The notes below the pieces were generated by a model. That model ran no database searches. It was not told the origin of the DNA and was given only the letters and a program-made list of their open reading frames with translations. From Sphingobium yanoikuyae (GTDB lineage Bacteria; Pseudomonadota; Alphaproteobacteria; Sphingomonadales; Sphingomonadaceae), in contig NZ_CP139979.1 in NCBI RefSeq assembly GCF_034424525.1, positions 2,567,001-2,631,000 of the forward strand: DNA of 64,000 nt, written 5' to 3'. Both the position numbers and the translations under genes were made by a program. Shown here in pieces: positions 52,415 through 61,576 of the stretch; positions within the stretch are counted from its first letter, which is position 1, and the number at the start of each line of letters is the position of its first letter.

Positions 52415-52948
52415 TTATTCCGCATAGTCGGTGAAGACGAAATCCTTGCCCTTCTCCAGCCGCTCCAGCTTCTGGTGACAGGCAAAGCAGCTCTGCACCA
52501 CGGCCGGGTCGGGATTGGGTCGACCGCCCTCGAACTGGCCATAGCCCCAACCGCCGGTCGCGGCATAGCGCTTCGCATCCTTGACGCTGACCTGCACATT
52601 GGTCGGCGCGCCGGCGACGAAGGATTGCGGGGCGGGAAACACCGCGTCGTTGCGCGGTGAGGCCTGATAACGCCAGGCCAGCCGGACGATCACCGCGCCA
52701 TCGGGAAAAGGCCGCTTGCCATCGCGAAAGGCCTTCACCGCAATGGCATTGCCAAGGATCGCGCGGATATCGTCATTCCTGCCATTTTCCTGCGCCACGC
52801 TGATCAGTTTCCAGTCGCGATAGCCCTTGGGCAGGGTCACGCCATAGATAGGGGACGCCTGCGCCTTGCGGGCCGGGCCGGCGAAGACCACCGATCCGCC
52901 CAGCAACAGCGCGGCCATGCCTAGCGCCAGAATGCCGATCCGTGTCAT
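52415..52948 (-). CDS. Cytochrome P460-family c-type heme protein
   Basis: 177-aa exported protein. Signal peptide MTRIGILALGMAALLLGGS followed by VVFAGPA; P460-type body (YRDWKLISVAQENGRNDDIRAILGNAIAVKAF; PDGAVIVRLAWRY); CxxCH heme site in QSCFACHQK near the C-terminus. The start at 52948 has GAGGGGGG at the right distance and is preferred to the ATG that overlaps the upstream stop. Characterised relatives oxidise hydroxylamine/NO, but the family is wide. Last gene of the hydrolase operon. Confidence 0.85.
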   Translation of the reverse strand: MTRIGILALGMAALLLGGSVVFAGPARKAQASPIYGVTLPKGYRDWKLISVAQENGRNDDIRAILGNAIAVKAFRDGKRPFPDGAVIVRLAWRYQASPRNDAVFPAPQSFVAGAPTNVQVSVKDAKRYAATGGWGYGQFEGGRPNPDPAVVQSCFACHQKLERLEKGKDFVFTDYAE

Positions 52949-52959
52949 CGCTGCCCCCC

Positions 52960-53994
52960 TCATCCTGCCATGCGTGCGGCGTCGAGCACCGCCTGTGCAA
53001 AGGCCGCCGGCGCCTCATGCGGCAGATTATGACCGATGCCGCCTTCGATCAGCCGATGGTCATAAACGCCCGCGAACTTCGCGCGATAGGCGGCCGGATC
53101 GGGGTGCGGCGCGCCATTGGCATCGCCTTCCATCGTAATCGCCGGGATCGTCACCGGCGGGCCGGCGGCCAGTTTCGCTTCCAGTCCGTCATATTGCGGC
53201 TCGCCTTCGGCCAGGCCCAGCCGCCAGCGATAATTGTGGATGACGATCGCGACATGATCAGGATTGACGAAGGAGGCCGCCGACCGGGCAAAGGTCGCAT
53301 CGTCGAACGCCCAGCGCGGCGACGCCAATTGCCAGATCTGCTTGTTGAAGGCGTTGGTATTGGCGGCATAGCCGGCCTTGCCGCGCTCCGTCGCGAAATA
53401 ATATTGATACCACCATTGCAGTTCCGCGGCGGGCGGCAGCGGCTTGGCATTGGCGGCCTGGCTGCCGATCAGATAGCCGCTGACCGACACCAGCGCCTTG
53501 CACCGTTCGGGCCACAGCACCGCCATGATGTCTGCCGTGCGCGCGCCCCAGTCGAAGCCGGCCACCACCGCTTGGCGGATGCCCAGCGCATCCATCAGCG
53601 CGATGCCATCCGCGCCCAGCGCCGCCTGCTGTGCATTGCGCGGGGTGGCTGCGTCACGGAAGACGGTGCTGCCATGGCCGCGCAGATGCGGGATGATGAC
53701 CCGATGCCCCTGCGCCACCAGCAGCGGCGCGACCTCGGCAAAGGCGTGGATGTCATAGGGCCAGCCATGGAACAGCAGGATCGGCGCGCCATCGCGCGGC
53801 CCCATGTCGACATAGCCGATATTGAGCACACCGGCGTCGATCTGGCGGATCGGGCCCAGCGCAGGCGGGTTCGCCCCGGCAACCGGAGCGGCAAACGCCC
53901 GACCAGCCGACCCGCCAGCCACCAGCGTCGCGGCCATGGCGGCTGCGACACGAACGAAATCCCGGCGAGCGGGGTCTGCAATATCCTGACGCAT
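52960..53994 (-). CDS. Exported alpha/beta hydrolase (epoxide hydrolase / dehalogenase-like)
   Basis: 344-aa hydrolase with a Tat-type leader (ARRDFVRVAAAMAATLVAGG). Core motifs: oxyanion HGWP in LLFHGWPYD, nucleophile Asp in AGFDWGARTADIM, and catalytic His in GGIGHNLPHEAP. An Asp nucleophile points to ester-intermediate chemistry as in epoxide hydrolases and haloalkane dehalogenases, not a Ser esterase. Three consecutive ATGs end at 53994; the last is best spaced from GGGAG. It precedes the P460 gene by 11 bp. Confidence 0.85.
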   Translation of the reverse strand: MRQDIADPARRDFVRVAAAMAATLVAGGSAGRAFAAPVAGANPPALGPIRQIDAGVLNIGYVDMGPRDGAPILLFHGWPYDIHAFAEVAPLLVAQGHRVIIPHLRGHGSTVFRDAATPRNAQQAALGADGIALMDALGIRQAVVAGFDWGARTADIMAVLWPERCKALVSVSGYLIGSQAANAKPLPPAAELQWWYQYYFATERGKAGYAANTNAFNKQIWQLASPRWAFDDATFARSAASFVNPDHVAIVIHNYRWRLGLAEGEPQYDGLEAKLAAGPPVTIPAITMEGDANGAPHPDPAAYRAKFAGVYDHRLIEGGIGHNLPHEAPAAFAQAVLDAARMAG

Positions 53995-54130
53995 CATCAT
54001 TCTCCCATCCATGGGCTGAGCCGGGTTCAAGCTAGCCGGCACTCACGGCGACGGTTTCCTGATAGACGCATCGCCGACGATGCGCCTGTTAATCGCTGTG
54101 ATCTGCTGTGAGCCGGCATGGTTCCCGTTG

Positions 54131-54901
54131 TCAGTCGGCATTCGCCGCCTTTTCGATCAGCCGGGCGACTTCGGGTGCGTGCGACACCATCACGACATGC
54201 GATGCGCCGCGGATCACCACGCTCTGCCGCGCCGCTGCGCGCTGCGCCATGAAGGCCATGGCGGCGGGCGGGATGTTGCGGTCGGCGTCGCCATAGATGA
54301 ACCAGGACGGCACGGTCTTCCACGCTGCCTGGGTCGCGGCTTCCGACAGGGCGGCCTCGGCAATCGGGCGCTGCCCCGCCGCCATCAGGCGCGCTTCGGC
54401 CGGCGGCACATCGGCGGCGAACTGGTCATGGAAACGGGCCTGCAGGATATAAAGATCCTTGCCTCCCGAACCGAGCGAGACCGGCGGTGCCAGTGCCGGC
54501 CCTAGCGTGCTGCCGGGGAATTTGCCGGTCAGGCCGATGGCGGTTTCGCCGACGTCCGGCGCGAAGGCGGCGACATAGACCAGCCCCTTCACATTGGCCT
54601 GGCCGGCCGCAGCCTCGCTGATCACCGACCCGCCATAGGAATGACCGACAAGGATCACCGGTCCCGCGATGCTGCGAACCAGATCGGCCACGACATCGGC
54701 ATCGGCGCGCACGCCTCGCAGCGGATTGGGCGCGGCGACCACCCGATAGCCGTCCTGTTCAAGGAAGGGAATCACGCCGTTCCAGCTGGAACTGTCGGCA
54801 AAGGCGCCATGGACCAGGACGATGGTCGGCTTGATCGGTTGCGCCTGCGCATTGCCTGCGGCGAGACCCGCCAGCAATGCGCCCATGATGAGAGTCCGCA
54901 T
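54131..54901 (-). CDS. Exported alpha/beta hydrolase (Ser esterase type)
   Basis: 256-aa secreted hydrolase. Signal peptide MRTLIMGALLAGLAAGNAQA; TIVLVHGAFADSSSW oxyanion strand; nucleophile Ser in LVGHSYGGSVI; Asp in FIYGDADRNIP; His in GASHVVMVSHAPE. Similar to the methyl-salicylate/hydroxynitrile-lyase-like group. Clear AGGAGA ribosome site. Third gene of the epoxide hydrolase-Ohr operon; 136 bp separate it from the next gene, with a weak hairpin around 54070. Confidence 0.87.
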   Translation of the reverse strand: MRTLIMGALLAGLAAGNAQAQPIKPTIVLVHGAFADSSSWNGVIPFLEQDGYRVVAAPNPLRGVRADADVVADLVRSIAGPVILVGHSYGGSVISEAAAGQANVKGLVYVAAFAPDVGETAIGLTGKFPGSTLGPALAPPVSLGSGGKDLYILQARFHDQFAADVPPAEARLMAAGQRPIAEAALSEAATQAAWKTVPSWFIYGDADRNIPPAAMAFMAQRAAARQSVVIRGASHVVMVSHAPEVARLIEKAANAD

Positions 54902-54926
54902 GTCAAATCTCCTGATGTTCGGGGTT

Positions 54927-55340
54927 TCAGACGAGCGTGACGAGGGCATCGATATTGCCCTTGATCGCCTTTGAATAAGGGCAGGTGCGGTGCGCCTGCT
55001 CGATGATCTGCCGGGCTATGTCGGGCGCTAGGCCGGGCACCGAGACATTGAGCCGGGCGGCAAGCGAATAGCCTTCGTCGCCATGGCGCAGCGACACCTC
55101 CGCATCGATGGCCAGGTCGTCCGGCAGGGTCACGCCCTTTGCCTTCGCGGCGATCGCCATCGCGCCTTGGAAACAGGCAGACCAGCCGGCCGCGAATAAT
55201 TGTTCGGGATTGGTCCCCTGCCCCTGTCCGCCGGGCGTGGTGAGAGGGAGGTCAAGGCGACCGTCGGAACTGCGGGCGTGGCCTTCGCGTCCACCGGTCA
55301 CATGGACCTGGGCGGTATAGAGCGTCTTGGTGTCGGACAT
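54927..55340 (-). CDS. ohr: Organic hydroperoxide resistance protein (Ohr/OsmC family)
   Basis: 137-aa thiol peroxidase reducing organic hydroperoxides. N-terminal LYTAQVHVTGGREGHARSSDG and redox Cys56 (GWSACFQGA) plus Cys120 (HRTCPYSKA), the Ohr Cys pair. Cytoplasmic, without a signal peptide, unlike its operon neighbours. AAAGGAG precedes the ATG. Lying between an epoxide hydrolase and an esterase, it suggests lipid-peroxide-related detoxification. Confidence 0.93.
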   Translation of the reverse strand: MSDTKTLYTAQVHVTGGREGHARSSDGRLDLPLTTPGGQGQGTNPEQLFAAGWSACFQGAMAIAAKAKGVTLPDDLAIDAEVSLRHGDEGYSLAARLNVSVPGLAPDIARQIIEQAHRTCPYSKAIKGNIDALVTLV

Positions 55341-55365
55341 GGCAAGTCTCCTTTATTGAGGGGGT

Positions 55366-56637
55366 TCAGCGCAGCGGACGAAAGGCGGTGCGCAGTTCCT
55401 GTGCGAACAGCATCGGCTGTTCCCAGGCGGCGAAATGGCCGCCATCGGCCACCGCGTTGAAATAATGGAGGCGGCTGTAGCAGCGCTCGGCCCAACTTCT
55501 GGGCGCACGGAAAATCTCGCCGGGGAAGACGCTGATCGCGACCGGCAGGTCGATGACGCCACGCGCGTTGAAATTATTGCTATGGTCTTCCCAATAGATC
55601 CGGGCGGCCGAGGCGCCGGTGCCGGTCAGCCAGTAGAGCGAAAGATCGTCGAGGATGGCATCGCGGCCCAGCAGCTTCTCGGGCTGGCCGTCGCTATAGG
55701 TCCATTGCGCGATCTTCTCATACATCCACGCCGCCATGCCGACCGGCGAGTCCACCAGCGCATAGCCGATCGTCTGCGGCCGCGTGTTCATCATCGCGGC
55801 ATAGGCGGCATTGTCGCGGTAGAAGGCGGCGAGTTGGTCGAAGGCCCGGCGTTCCGGCGCGCTCAAGGTGGCGGGGGCGGGATCGCCGGCGGCAAGGATA
55901 TGGGCGGTCTCGGCCGGCACCACGGCCGGCATGTTGAGATGGATGCCGATCAGGCCCGGCACATGCTGCAACGCCATCCGCTGCGAGATCACCGATCCGC
56001 AATCGCCGCCCTGGCTGACATAGCGATCATAGCCCAGCCGCCGCATCAGCACTGACCAGGCCCGACCGATATGGTCGGATCCCCAGCCCGGCACGCGGGG
56101 CTTTTCGGAAAAGCCGAAGCCAGGGATCGAGGGAATGACGAGGTGGAAGGCATCGTCGACCGTGCCGCCATGCGCGGTCGGATCGGTCAGCGGACCGATG
56201 ACCTTCAGAAATTCCAGGATCGAACCCGGCCAGCCATGGGTCAGGATCATCGGCAAGGCGGCGGCATGGCGCGAACGGACGTGGATGAACTGGATGTCGA
56301 GCCCGTCGATCCGGGTGATGAACATCGGCAGCGCATTGAGCTGCGCCTCGACCCGGCGCCAGTCATAGGCGCCCGCCCAGTAGCGCATCAGCGGTTCCAG
56401 CGTCTGGCGACGCACGCCCTGGCTGTCGTCGGCGACCGGCTGGGTGTCGGCCCAGCGGGTTTCGGCGATGCGCCGCTTCATCGTTGCAATGTCCGCCTGC
56501 GGGATGGCGACGCGAAAGGGCCGAACAGCCGTGTCGTCGATCGCGGCACGCAGCGCGGACGGCATGGCGCTGGCCGCGCCTGCCAATGCAGCACCTGCCA
56601 TGAACCGGCGGCGTGATGTCGAATGGGGTTCCGTCAT
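55366..56637 (-). CDS. Tat-exported epoxide hydrolase (EHN-domain family)
   Basis: 423-aa epoxide hydrolase of the juvenile-hormone/microsomal type. Tat signal STSRRRFMAGAALAGAAS. EHN domain begins PFRVAIPQADIATMKRRIAETRW. Core: LTHGWPGSILEFLKVI oxyanion loop, nucleophile Asp in QGGDCGSVISQRMAL, PGFGFSEKP, and His in DGGHFAAWEQP. The ATG at 56637 is well spaced from GAGGAA; the ATG at 56643 overlaps that site. First gene of the five-gene minus-strand operon. Confidence 0.9.
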   Translation of the reverse strand: MTEPHSTSRRRFMAGAALAGAASAMPSALRAAIDDTAVRPFRVAIPQADIATMKRRIAETRWADTQPVADDSQGVRRQTLEPLMRYWAGAYDWRRVEAQLNALPMFITRIDGLDIQFIHVRSRHAAALPMILTHGWPGSILEFLKVIGPLTDPTAHGGTVDDAFHLVIPSIPGFGFSEKPRVPGWGSDHIGRAWSVLMRRLGYDRYVSQGGDCGSVISQRMALQHVPGLIGIHLNMPAVVPAETAHILAAGDPAPATLSAPERRAFDQLAAFYRDNAAYAAMMNTRPQTIGYALVDSPVGMAAWMYEKIAQWTYSDGQPEKLLGRDAILDDLSLYWLTGTGASAARIYWEDHSNNFNARGVIDLPVAISVFPGEIFRAPRSWAERCYSRLHYFNAVADGGHFAAWEQPMLFAQELRTAFRPLR

Positions 56638-56851
56638 GTTCATTTCCTCGATCCGGGAAGTCATGGTCCCGGAGATAGAGGAGCGGGTGCGGAACGCCCG
56701 TTAGTTGGGATGATGGGGCGTTAGCCGTTGCAAATGCGATCTGCCGCCCGCGCCACTGCCGCCAACTAATGCGCCCGCACAGGGCCTAACAGGCATCCGC
56801 GCAACCGGCCGCTACATTGCAGGCAAGAGAGCAACCACAAGGCCGCCCGCC

Positions 56852-57922
56852 ATGACCAGAACCCGTTCGATCCGTTTCATCGCCGCCGCCCTGCTGGCAG
56901 CCGGTGCCACCACCATCGCCTGCTGCGCCGATGCGATCCGCGCGGCTCCCTTCAACGCTCCACGAAAGGCCATTGATGTGCTCGATCATGCAGGCCCCTG
57001 GCTGATGCCCGTGCCCGGTGGCGTGGCCTCGCTGCGCGGCAAGGTGGTGCTGGTGAATTTCTGGACCTATTCCTGCATCAACTCGCTGCGCGCCCTGCCC
57101 TATCTACGCGCCTGGCAGGAACGCTATGGCGACAAGGGGCTGGTCGTGGTCGGCGTCCATGCGCCCGAATTCCGGTTCGAGCATGATCCTGCCAAGGTCC
57201 GTCAGGCCACCGCCCGGTTGGGCGTGGACTATCCCAATCTTCAGGACAATGACTATGCCGTCTGGCAGGCGTTCGGCAATCAGGGCTGGCCCGGCTTCTA
57301 TTTCATCGACGCCAGGGGGCAGGTGCGCGGCTATCGCGTCGGCGAGGGCGATTATGCCGAGTCCGAACAATTGATCCGCCGCCTGCTGGCCGAGGCCGGT
57401 CACGATCCTGCGGCCATTCCCGTGACGCCGATCCAGGGTCGCGGAATCGAGGCCCCGGCCGACTGGCGCAATCTGGCATCGGGCGAAGCCTATCTGGGCC
57501 ATGACAAGGCAACCGGCTTCCGGTCGCCCGGCGGCCTGCGCCGGGATGCGACCGCAAGCTACAACGCGACAACCGATCTGCCGCTGGGCGGATGGGATCT
57601 GTCCGGCGATTGGACCGTCGGATCGGAATTTTCCCGGCTGGATGCACCCAATGGCACGCTGCGCTATCGCTTTCATGCCCGTGACGCGCATCTGGTCCTG
57701 GGCGGCGCCCCCCATGGCCGCCCGATCCGCTTCCGCGTGACGATCGATGGCGCAGCGCCCGGCGCCAGCCATGGCGCCGATACCGATGCGCAGGGCTGGG
57801 GCGAAGTGCGGGACGACCGGCTCTACCAGCTTGTCCGCCAGACCGGCCCCATTCGCGATCGCACCATCGCCATCCAGTTCGCCCGGCCGGGGGCCAGAGC
57901 CTATTCCTTCACCTTCGGCTGA
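56852..57922 (+). CDS. Exported thioredoxin-like protein, DipZ/TlpA type with CxxS site
   Basis: 356-aa secreted protein. Signal peptide up to about residue 26. Thioredoxin domain (about 55-170) with VVLVNFWTYSCINSLRALPYLRAW: the usual DipZ motif is WTYSCINCxR, but here the second Cys is Ser (Cys75, Ser78). The cis-Pro is in GWPGFYFID. A C-terminal beta-sandwich (GGWDLSGDWTVG to YSFTFG) is like that of DipZ. Loss of the resolving Cys suggests a trapping, isomerase-type or peroxide-sensing role rather than a simple reductase. Confidence 0.87.
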   Translation: MTRTRSIRFIAAALLAAGATTIACCADAIRAAPFNAPRKAIDVLDHAGPWLMPVPGGVASLRGKVVLVNFWTYSCINSLRALPYLRAWQERYGDKGLVVVGVHAPEFRFEHDPAKVRQATARLGVDYPNLQDNDYAVWQAFGNQGWPGFYFIDARGQVRGYRVGEGDYAESEQLIRRLLAEAGHDPAAIPVTPIQGRGIEAPADWRNLASGEAYLGHDKATGFRSPGGLRRDATASYNATTDLPLGGWDLSGDWTVGSEFSRLDAPNGTLRYRFHARDAHLVLGGAPHGRPIRFRVTIDGAAPGASHGADTDAQGWGEVRDDRLYQLVRQTGPIRDRTIAIQFARPGARAYSFTFG

Positions 57923-58029
57923 TTCCCCGGTCCATCTCTCGCCATTCCACTGGTCGTTGCCTTTCGCTAACGATATGGCAATGCAGCAGACAGCGGCGCG
58001 AACGTCGCCGGAAATGGGACGGTGCAAGC

Positions 58030-60771
58030 GTGGCAGACGGAGACAGGCAGCTTCTGGGCGAACGGCGCAGCTTCGGCCCCTTCGCGCTGCTGCCGGCCGA
58101 AAGGCTGCTTACCCGCGATGGTGTCCCGGTCGAGATTGGCGGCCGCTCCTTCGACCTGCTGGTGGTGCTGACCGAACAGCCGGGGCAGATCCTTTCCAAG
58201 CGCGACCTGTTGAAGCGGGTCTGGCCCGATGTCGTGGTCGAGGATGGCAGCCTGCGCTTCCATATGGCGGGCCTGCGCAAGCTGCTGGGCGAAGGCACCG
58301 ATGGCGCACGCTATATCGCGACCCAGGTTGGGGTCGGCTATGCCTTCGTCGCCCCGGTCGCGGTGCAAGGGCCGGCAGCGGGTCAGACCGTGACGCCCGC
58401 CCCTGCCCCGCTCGCACCGACGCATAATATCCCGCCGCGCCTGCCGCACCTGATCGGCCGGACGGAGGATCTGGCGCTGTTGCAGAACAGGGTCGTCGAT
58501 ACGCCGCTGTTCACGATCGTCGGCGCCGGCGGCGTCGGCAAAACTTCGCTGGCGATCGAGATCGGCCACGCCCTTGCCCCGCAATTCTCCCATCGCGTCG
58601 CCTTCGTCGATTTCAGCATGTTGGAAAATCCCGGCCTGGTGCGGCCGATGATCGCCGGCGCCATGGGCCTGACCGTGCAGAGCGACGATCCGCTGGCGGT
58701 GATCCTGGGCCATCTGCGCGATCAATCCTTTCTGCTGCTGCTCGACAATTGCGAGCATCTGATCGCCCCCACAGCCGAACTGGTCGAACATATCATCGAC
58801 GCCGCACCGCAGGTGCGCATCCTTGCCACCTCGCGTGAGCCGCTGCGCGTCCGCGGCGAACATGTCCATCGCCTCGACGCGCTCGGCTATCCCGATGATG
58901 CACAGGCGCTGACGCTAGCGGAGTTGCGCGCCTATCCCGCGATCGAACTGTTCCTGGAGCGGGCGCGCGCGGCCGACAGCCAGTTTCGGGTCGATGAGGG
59001 TGACGCGCGCCTGATTGGGGATCTCTGCGCCCGGCTGGGCGGCATGGCCCTGCCGATCGAACTGGCGGCCGTGCGCGCCGCATCTCATGGGCTGGAAGCG
59101 ACGGCCCGGCAACTGGGCGAACGGTTCAGCCTGATGTGGCCGGGGCGGCGCACCGCCCTGCCGCGTCAGCAGACATTGCAGGCGACGCTCGACTGGAGCC
59201 ATGACCTCCTGCCCGACGTCGAGCGGATCGTGCTGGAGCGGCTGGCCATCTTCGTCGGCCCCTTCTCGATCGACGCGGCGCTCGCGGTGGTGGCCGACGC
59301 GCTGGTCGGCGCGGACGATATCGCCGCCGCCGTCGATCAACTGGTCGCCAAGTCGCTGATCGCGCCAAATCGGATGCGAGGCGCGGGTACCTATCGCCTC
59401 CTGGAAATGACCCGTGCTCATGGGCGCCAGCATCTGCTTACCCGTGGACAGGCCGAGGTTAATGCCAATGTCCGGCGCCATGCCGCCTATTATCTGGCGG
59501 AACTGGAAGCCCTGCTCGCGCAGGAAGATGACGTCCTTCAGGACCAGCGCCCCCTGCGACAGCAACTGGGCAATATCCGCAGCGCGCTCGACTGGGCCTT
59601 TGGCGAAGACGGGGATCGGCGCATCGCCGTGCGCCTTGCCGCTGCCAGTGCGCCGGTCTTCCTCAATCTCTCGCATCTGATCGAATGCCGCAACTGGTGC
59701 AGCCGGGCGCTGGCCGAAATGATGGACAGCGAACGCGGCACCGCGATCGAGCTGGAACTGCAGGGCGCGCTCGCCATCGCGCTGATGTTCACCCGTGGCA
59801 ATCGGCCGGAAGCCGGCAAGGCGCTCGACCGCGCGCTGGAAATCGCCCGGCTGTTGGAGGATCGCTGGAGCGAGCTGCGCATTCTTGGCCGACTGCACAT
59901 TTTTCATGAGCGGATCGGCGAATATCAGGTCGCGATGGATCACGCCGCGCGGGCAATCCAGGTGGCCGAGGCGGTCGGCGAGGATGAGGCCATCGGCGTC
60001 GCCTATTCGCTGTCAGGCATTTCGCACCATCTGGCCGGCGACCAGATACAGGCGCGCACCGATCTGGAAATGTCCCTGGCGCATGCTCCCCAATCGCTGC
60101 GCAGTCAGACGGTGCGCTATGGCTTCGACCATCGCAATCGCTCTATCATCGCACTGGCCCGCACGCTCTGGCTGACCGGTGACGAACGACGGGCCAAGGC
60201 GCTGGCGCGCCAGGCCGTCGAGGACGCCGCGACGCTCAATCATCCCGTGACGCTCTGCATCGCGCTGATCTGGTCGCTGTCGATCCATAGCTGGATGAGG
60301 GACTTTGCTGCCGCGGAGGAGACGCTCGCCACCTTTGCCGACTGTGCCGAAGCCAATGCCCTAGGCCCCTATATCGCCGCAGCCAGCGGATTTGCCGGCG
60401 AGTTCGCGATCCTGCGCGGGGAAGCAGGCGGCGACGCGCTGACAGCCATCGAGCAATGCCTCGTCCGGCTGCGCACTGCCCGTTATGACCTGCTGACGAC
60501 GCCTTTTTCCATCGCACTGGCGCAGGGCTTGATGCTCGACACGCGTTTCACAGAGGCTGGCAAGGTGATCGACGCCACCATCCGGCGATGCGAGGCAAAT
60601 GGCGAACAATGCCTGATGCCCGAATTGTTGCGGATCAAGGCCAGGATCGCAATCGGACTCCTCGACAGCGCAACCGCGAAATCCTCCCTGGATAACGCCA
60701 TCACGCTCGCGCGCCGGCAAGGCGCTGTCGCATGGGAGTTGCAGGCCGCCGCTGATCTGGCTTCCTCGTAA
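58030..60771 (+). CDS. wHTH-STAND ATPase transcriptional regulator
   Basis: 913-aa regulator. Residues about 12-108 form an OmpR-type winged helix (EIGGRSFDLLVVLTEQPGQILSKRDLLKRVWPD; GVGYAFVAP). A Pro/Ala linker follows, then a predicted ATPase: LIGRTEDLALL, P-loop GAGGVGKTSLAI (Lys171), LLLLDNCEHLI (Walker B), ATSREPLRV. About 420 C-terminal residues are TPR-like repeats. Start GTG at 58030. Such regulators often govern adjacent oxidoreductase or hydrolase genes, here plausibly the neighbouring detoxification genes. Signal unknown. Confidence 0.9.
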   Translation: MADGDRQLLGERRSFGPFALLPAERLLTRDGVPVEIGGRSFDLLVVLTEQPGQILSKRDLLKRVWPDVVVEDGSLRFHMAGLRKLLGEGTDGARYIATQVGVGYAFVAPVAVQGPAAGQTVTPAPAPLAPTHNIPPRLPHLIGRTEDLALLQNRVVDTPLFTIVGAGGVGKTSLAIEIGHALAPQFSHRVAFVDFSMLENPGLVRPMIAGAMGLTVQSDDPLAVILGHLRDQSFLLLLDNCEHLIAPTAELVEHIIDAAPQVRILATSREPLRVRGEHVHRLDALGYPDDAQALTLAELRAYPAIELFLERARAADSQFRVDEGDARLIGDLCARLGGMALPIELAAVRAASHGLEATARQLGERFSLMWPGRRTALPRQQTLQATLDWSHDLLPDVERIVLERLAIFVGPFSIDAALAVVADALVGADDIAAAVDQLVAKSLIAPNRMRGAGTYRLLEMTRAHGRQHLLTRGQAEVNANVRRHAAYYLAELEALLAQEDDVLQDQRPLRQQLGNIRSALDWAFGEDGDRRIAVRLAAASAPVFLNLSHLIECRNWCSRALAEMMDSERGTAIELELQGALAIALMFTRGNRPEAGKALDRALEIARLLEDRWSELRILGRLHIFHERIGEYQVAMDHAARAIQVAEAVGEDEAIGVAYSLSGISHHLAGDQIQARTDLEMSLAHAPQSLRSQTVRYGFDHRNRSIIALARTLWLTGDERRAKALARQAVEDAATLNHPVTLCIALIWSLSIHSWMRDFAAAEETLATFADCAEANALGPYIAAASGFAGEFAILRGEAGGDALTAIEQCLVRLRTARYDLLTTPFSIALAQGLMLDTRFTEAGKVIDATIRRCEANGEQCLMPELLRIKARIAIGLLDSATAKSSLDNAITLARRQGAVAWELQAAADLASS

Positions 60772-60819
60772 CGGCTGTTAGCGGATAGGTTCTGGCCGCA
60801 GGAGAAACGCGCGACAGGC

Positions 60820-61464
60820 CTATTGATTGCGTTGCCGCTCCCGTTCCTCCGTCTGCCAGACGGTATCGCCGTTTTGCCAATGGGTCGGGCAGCCCCGGCA
60901 ATCCTTCATCCAGGCATCCTGGAACACGGCAAAGCGCAATTGCACGCCATCCATGACGGCACGTTCCAGGTCGGCTTCGTAGAATTTGGCTTCCATGAGA
61001 TCGGTGTTGATGAAGCGCGCATCCTGGAAGCTTGCTCCCTTCAGCAGCGCCTTTTCCAGCGTGGCGGCGGTCATGTCGCTGCGGTCGAACCGCGCCTTGG
61101 CTGCGCGGACGAAGGACAGATCGGTGCCGCGCAGCGATGCCCCTTCCAGACGGGTGCCGCCCATGAAGGCCGTGCTCATCCGGGCGCCGTCGAGGTCGGC
61201 GCTGGTCAGCTTGGCGCCAGTCAGATTGGCATGGCGCAGATCGGCGCGCGCAAGCTTTGCTCCGGTCAGGTCGGCGCCGCTGAGGTCGGCATTGGCCAGA
61301 TCGGCAAAGCGCAGGTCGGCGCCGGGGCAACTCGCCTTCGGTCCGATCCGGCAGCCATTGACGATCCAGGGATCGGGGCGCTCCTCGACATTGGTGATGA
61401 GCATCTGGGCAGTGGCTGGCGGGACAGCCAGCGATGCGGCCAGCAGGGACAGGATGATGCGCAT
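60820..61464 (-). CDS. Exported pentapeptide-repeat protein
   Basis: 214-aa protein. Signal peptide MRIILSLLAASLAVPPATAQ, then at least 20 A(D/N)LxX pentapeptide repeats (ADLRFADLANADLSGADLTG and on) forming a right-handed beta-helix. Two Cys near the start (GCRIGPKASCPG) and CRGC near the end could cap it by disulfides. Often annotated as hypothetical; some relatives bind or mimic DNA, but a periplasmic copy cannot do that. Ribosome site AGGGAA. Downstream of the PQQ dehydrogenase on the same strand but separated by tandem hairpins. Confidence 0.9.
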   Translation of the reverse strand: MRIILSLLAASLAVPPATAQMLITNVEERPDPWIVNGCRIGPKASCPGADLRFADLANADLSGADLTGAKLARADLRHANLTGAKLTSADLDGARMSTAFMGGTRLEGASLRGTDLSFVRAAKARFDRSDMTAATLEKALLKGASFQDARFINTDLMEAKFYEADLERAVMDGVQLRFAVFQDAWMKDCRGCPTHWQNGDTVWQTEERERQRNQ

Positions 61465-61490
61465 GGCAGGTTCCCTATGAAAACGGAGTC

Positions 61491-61562
61491 CGCCCGGTCG
61501 GTCGGCAAGGGAGGCGCCGGCCGACCGGGCGGATCGGCACCGGGGGTGATGAGGCCCCGGTG
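61491..61562 (-). terminator. Tandem hairpins downstream of the PQQ dehydrogenase
   Basis: Two perfect stems: CACCGGGG (61538-61545) with CCCCGGTG (61555-61562), and CGCCCGGTCGG (61491-61501) with CCGACCGGGCG (61521-61531). On the minus strand the second is followed by GACTCCGTTTTC. This probably ends transcription of the dehydrogenase and may insulate the pentapeptide gene. Confidence 0.65.
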
Positions 61563-61576
61563 ATGCCGGAAGGGAA

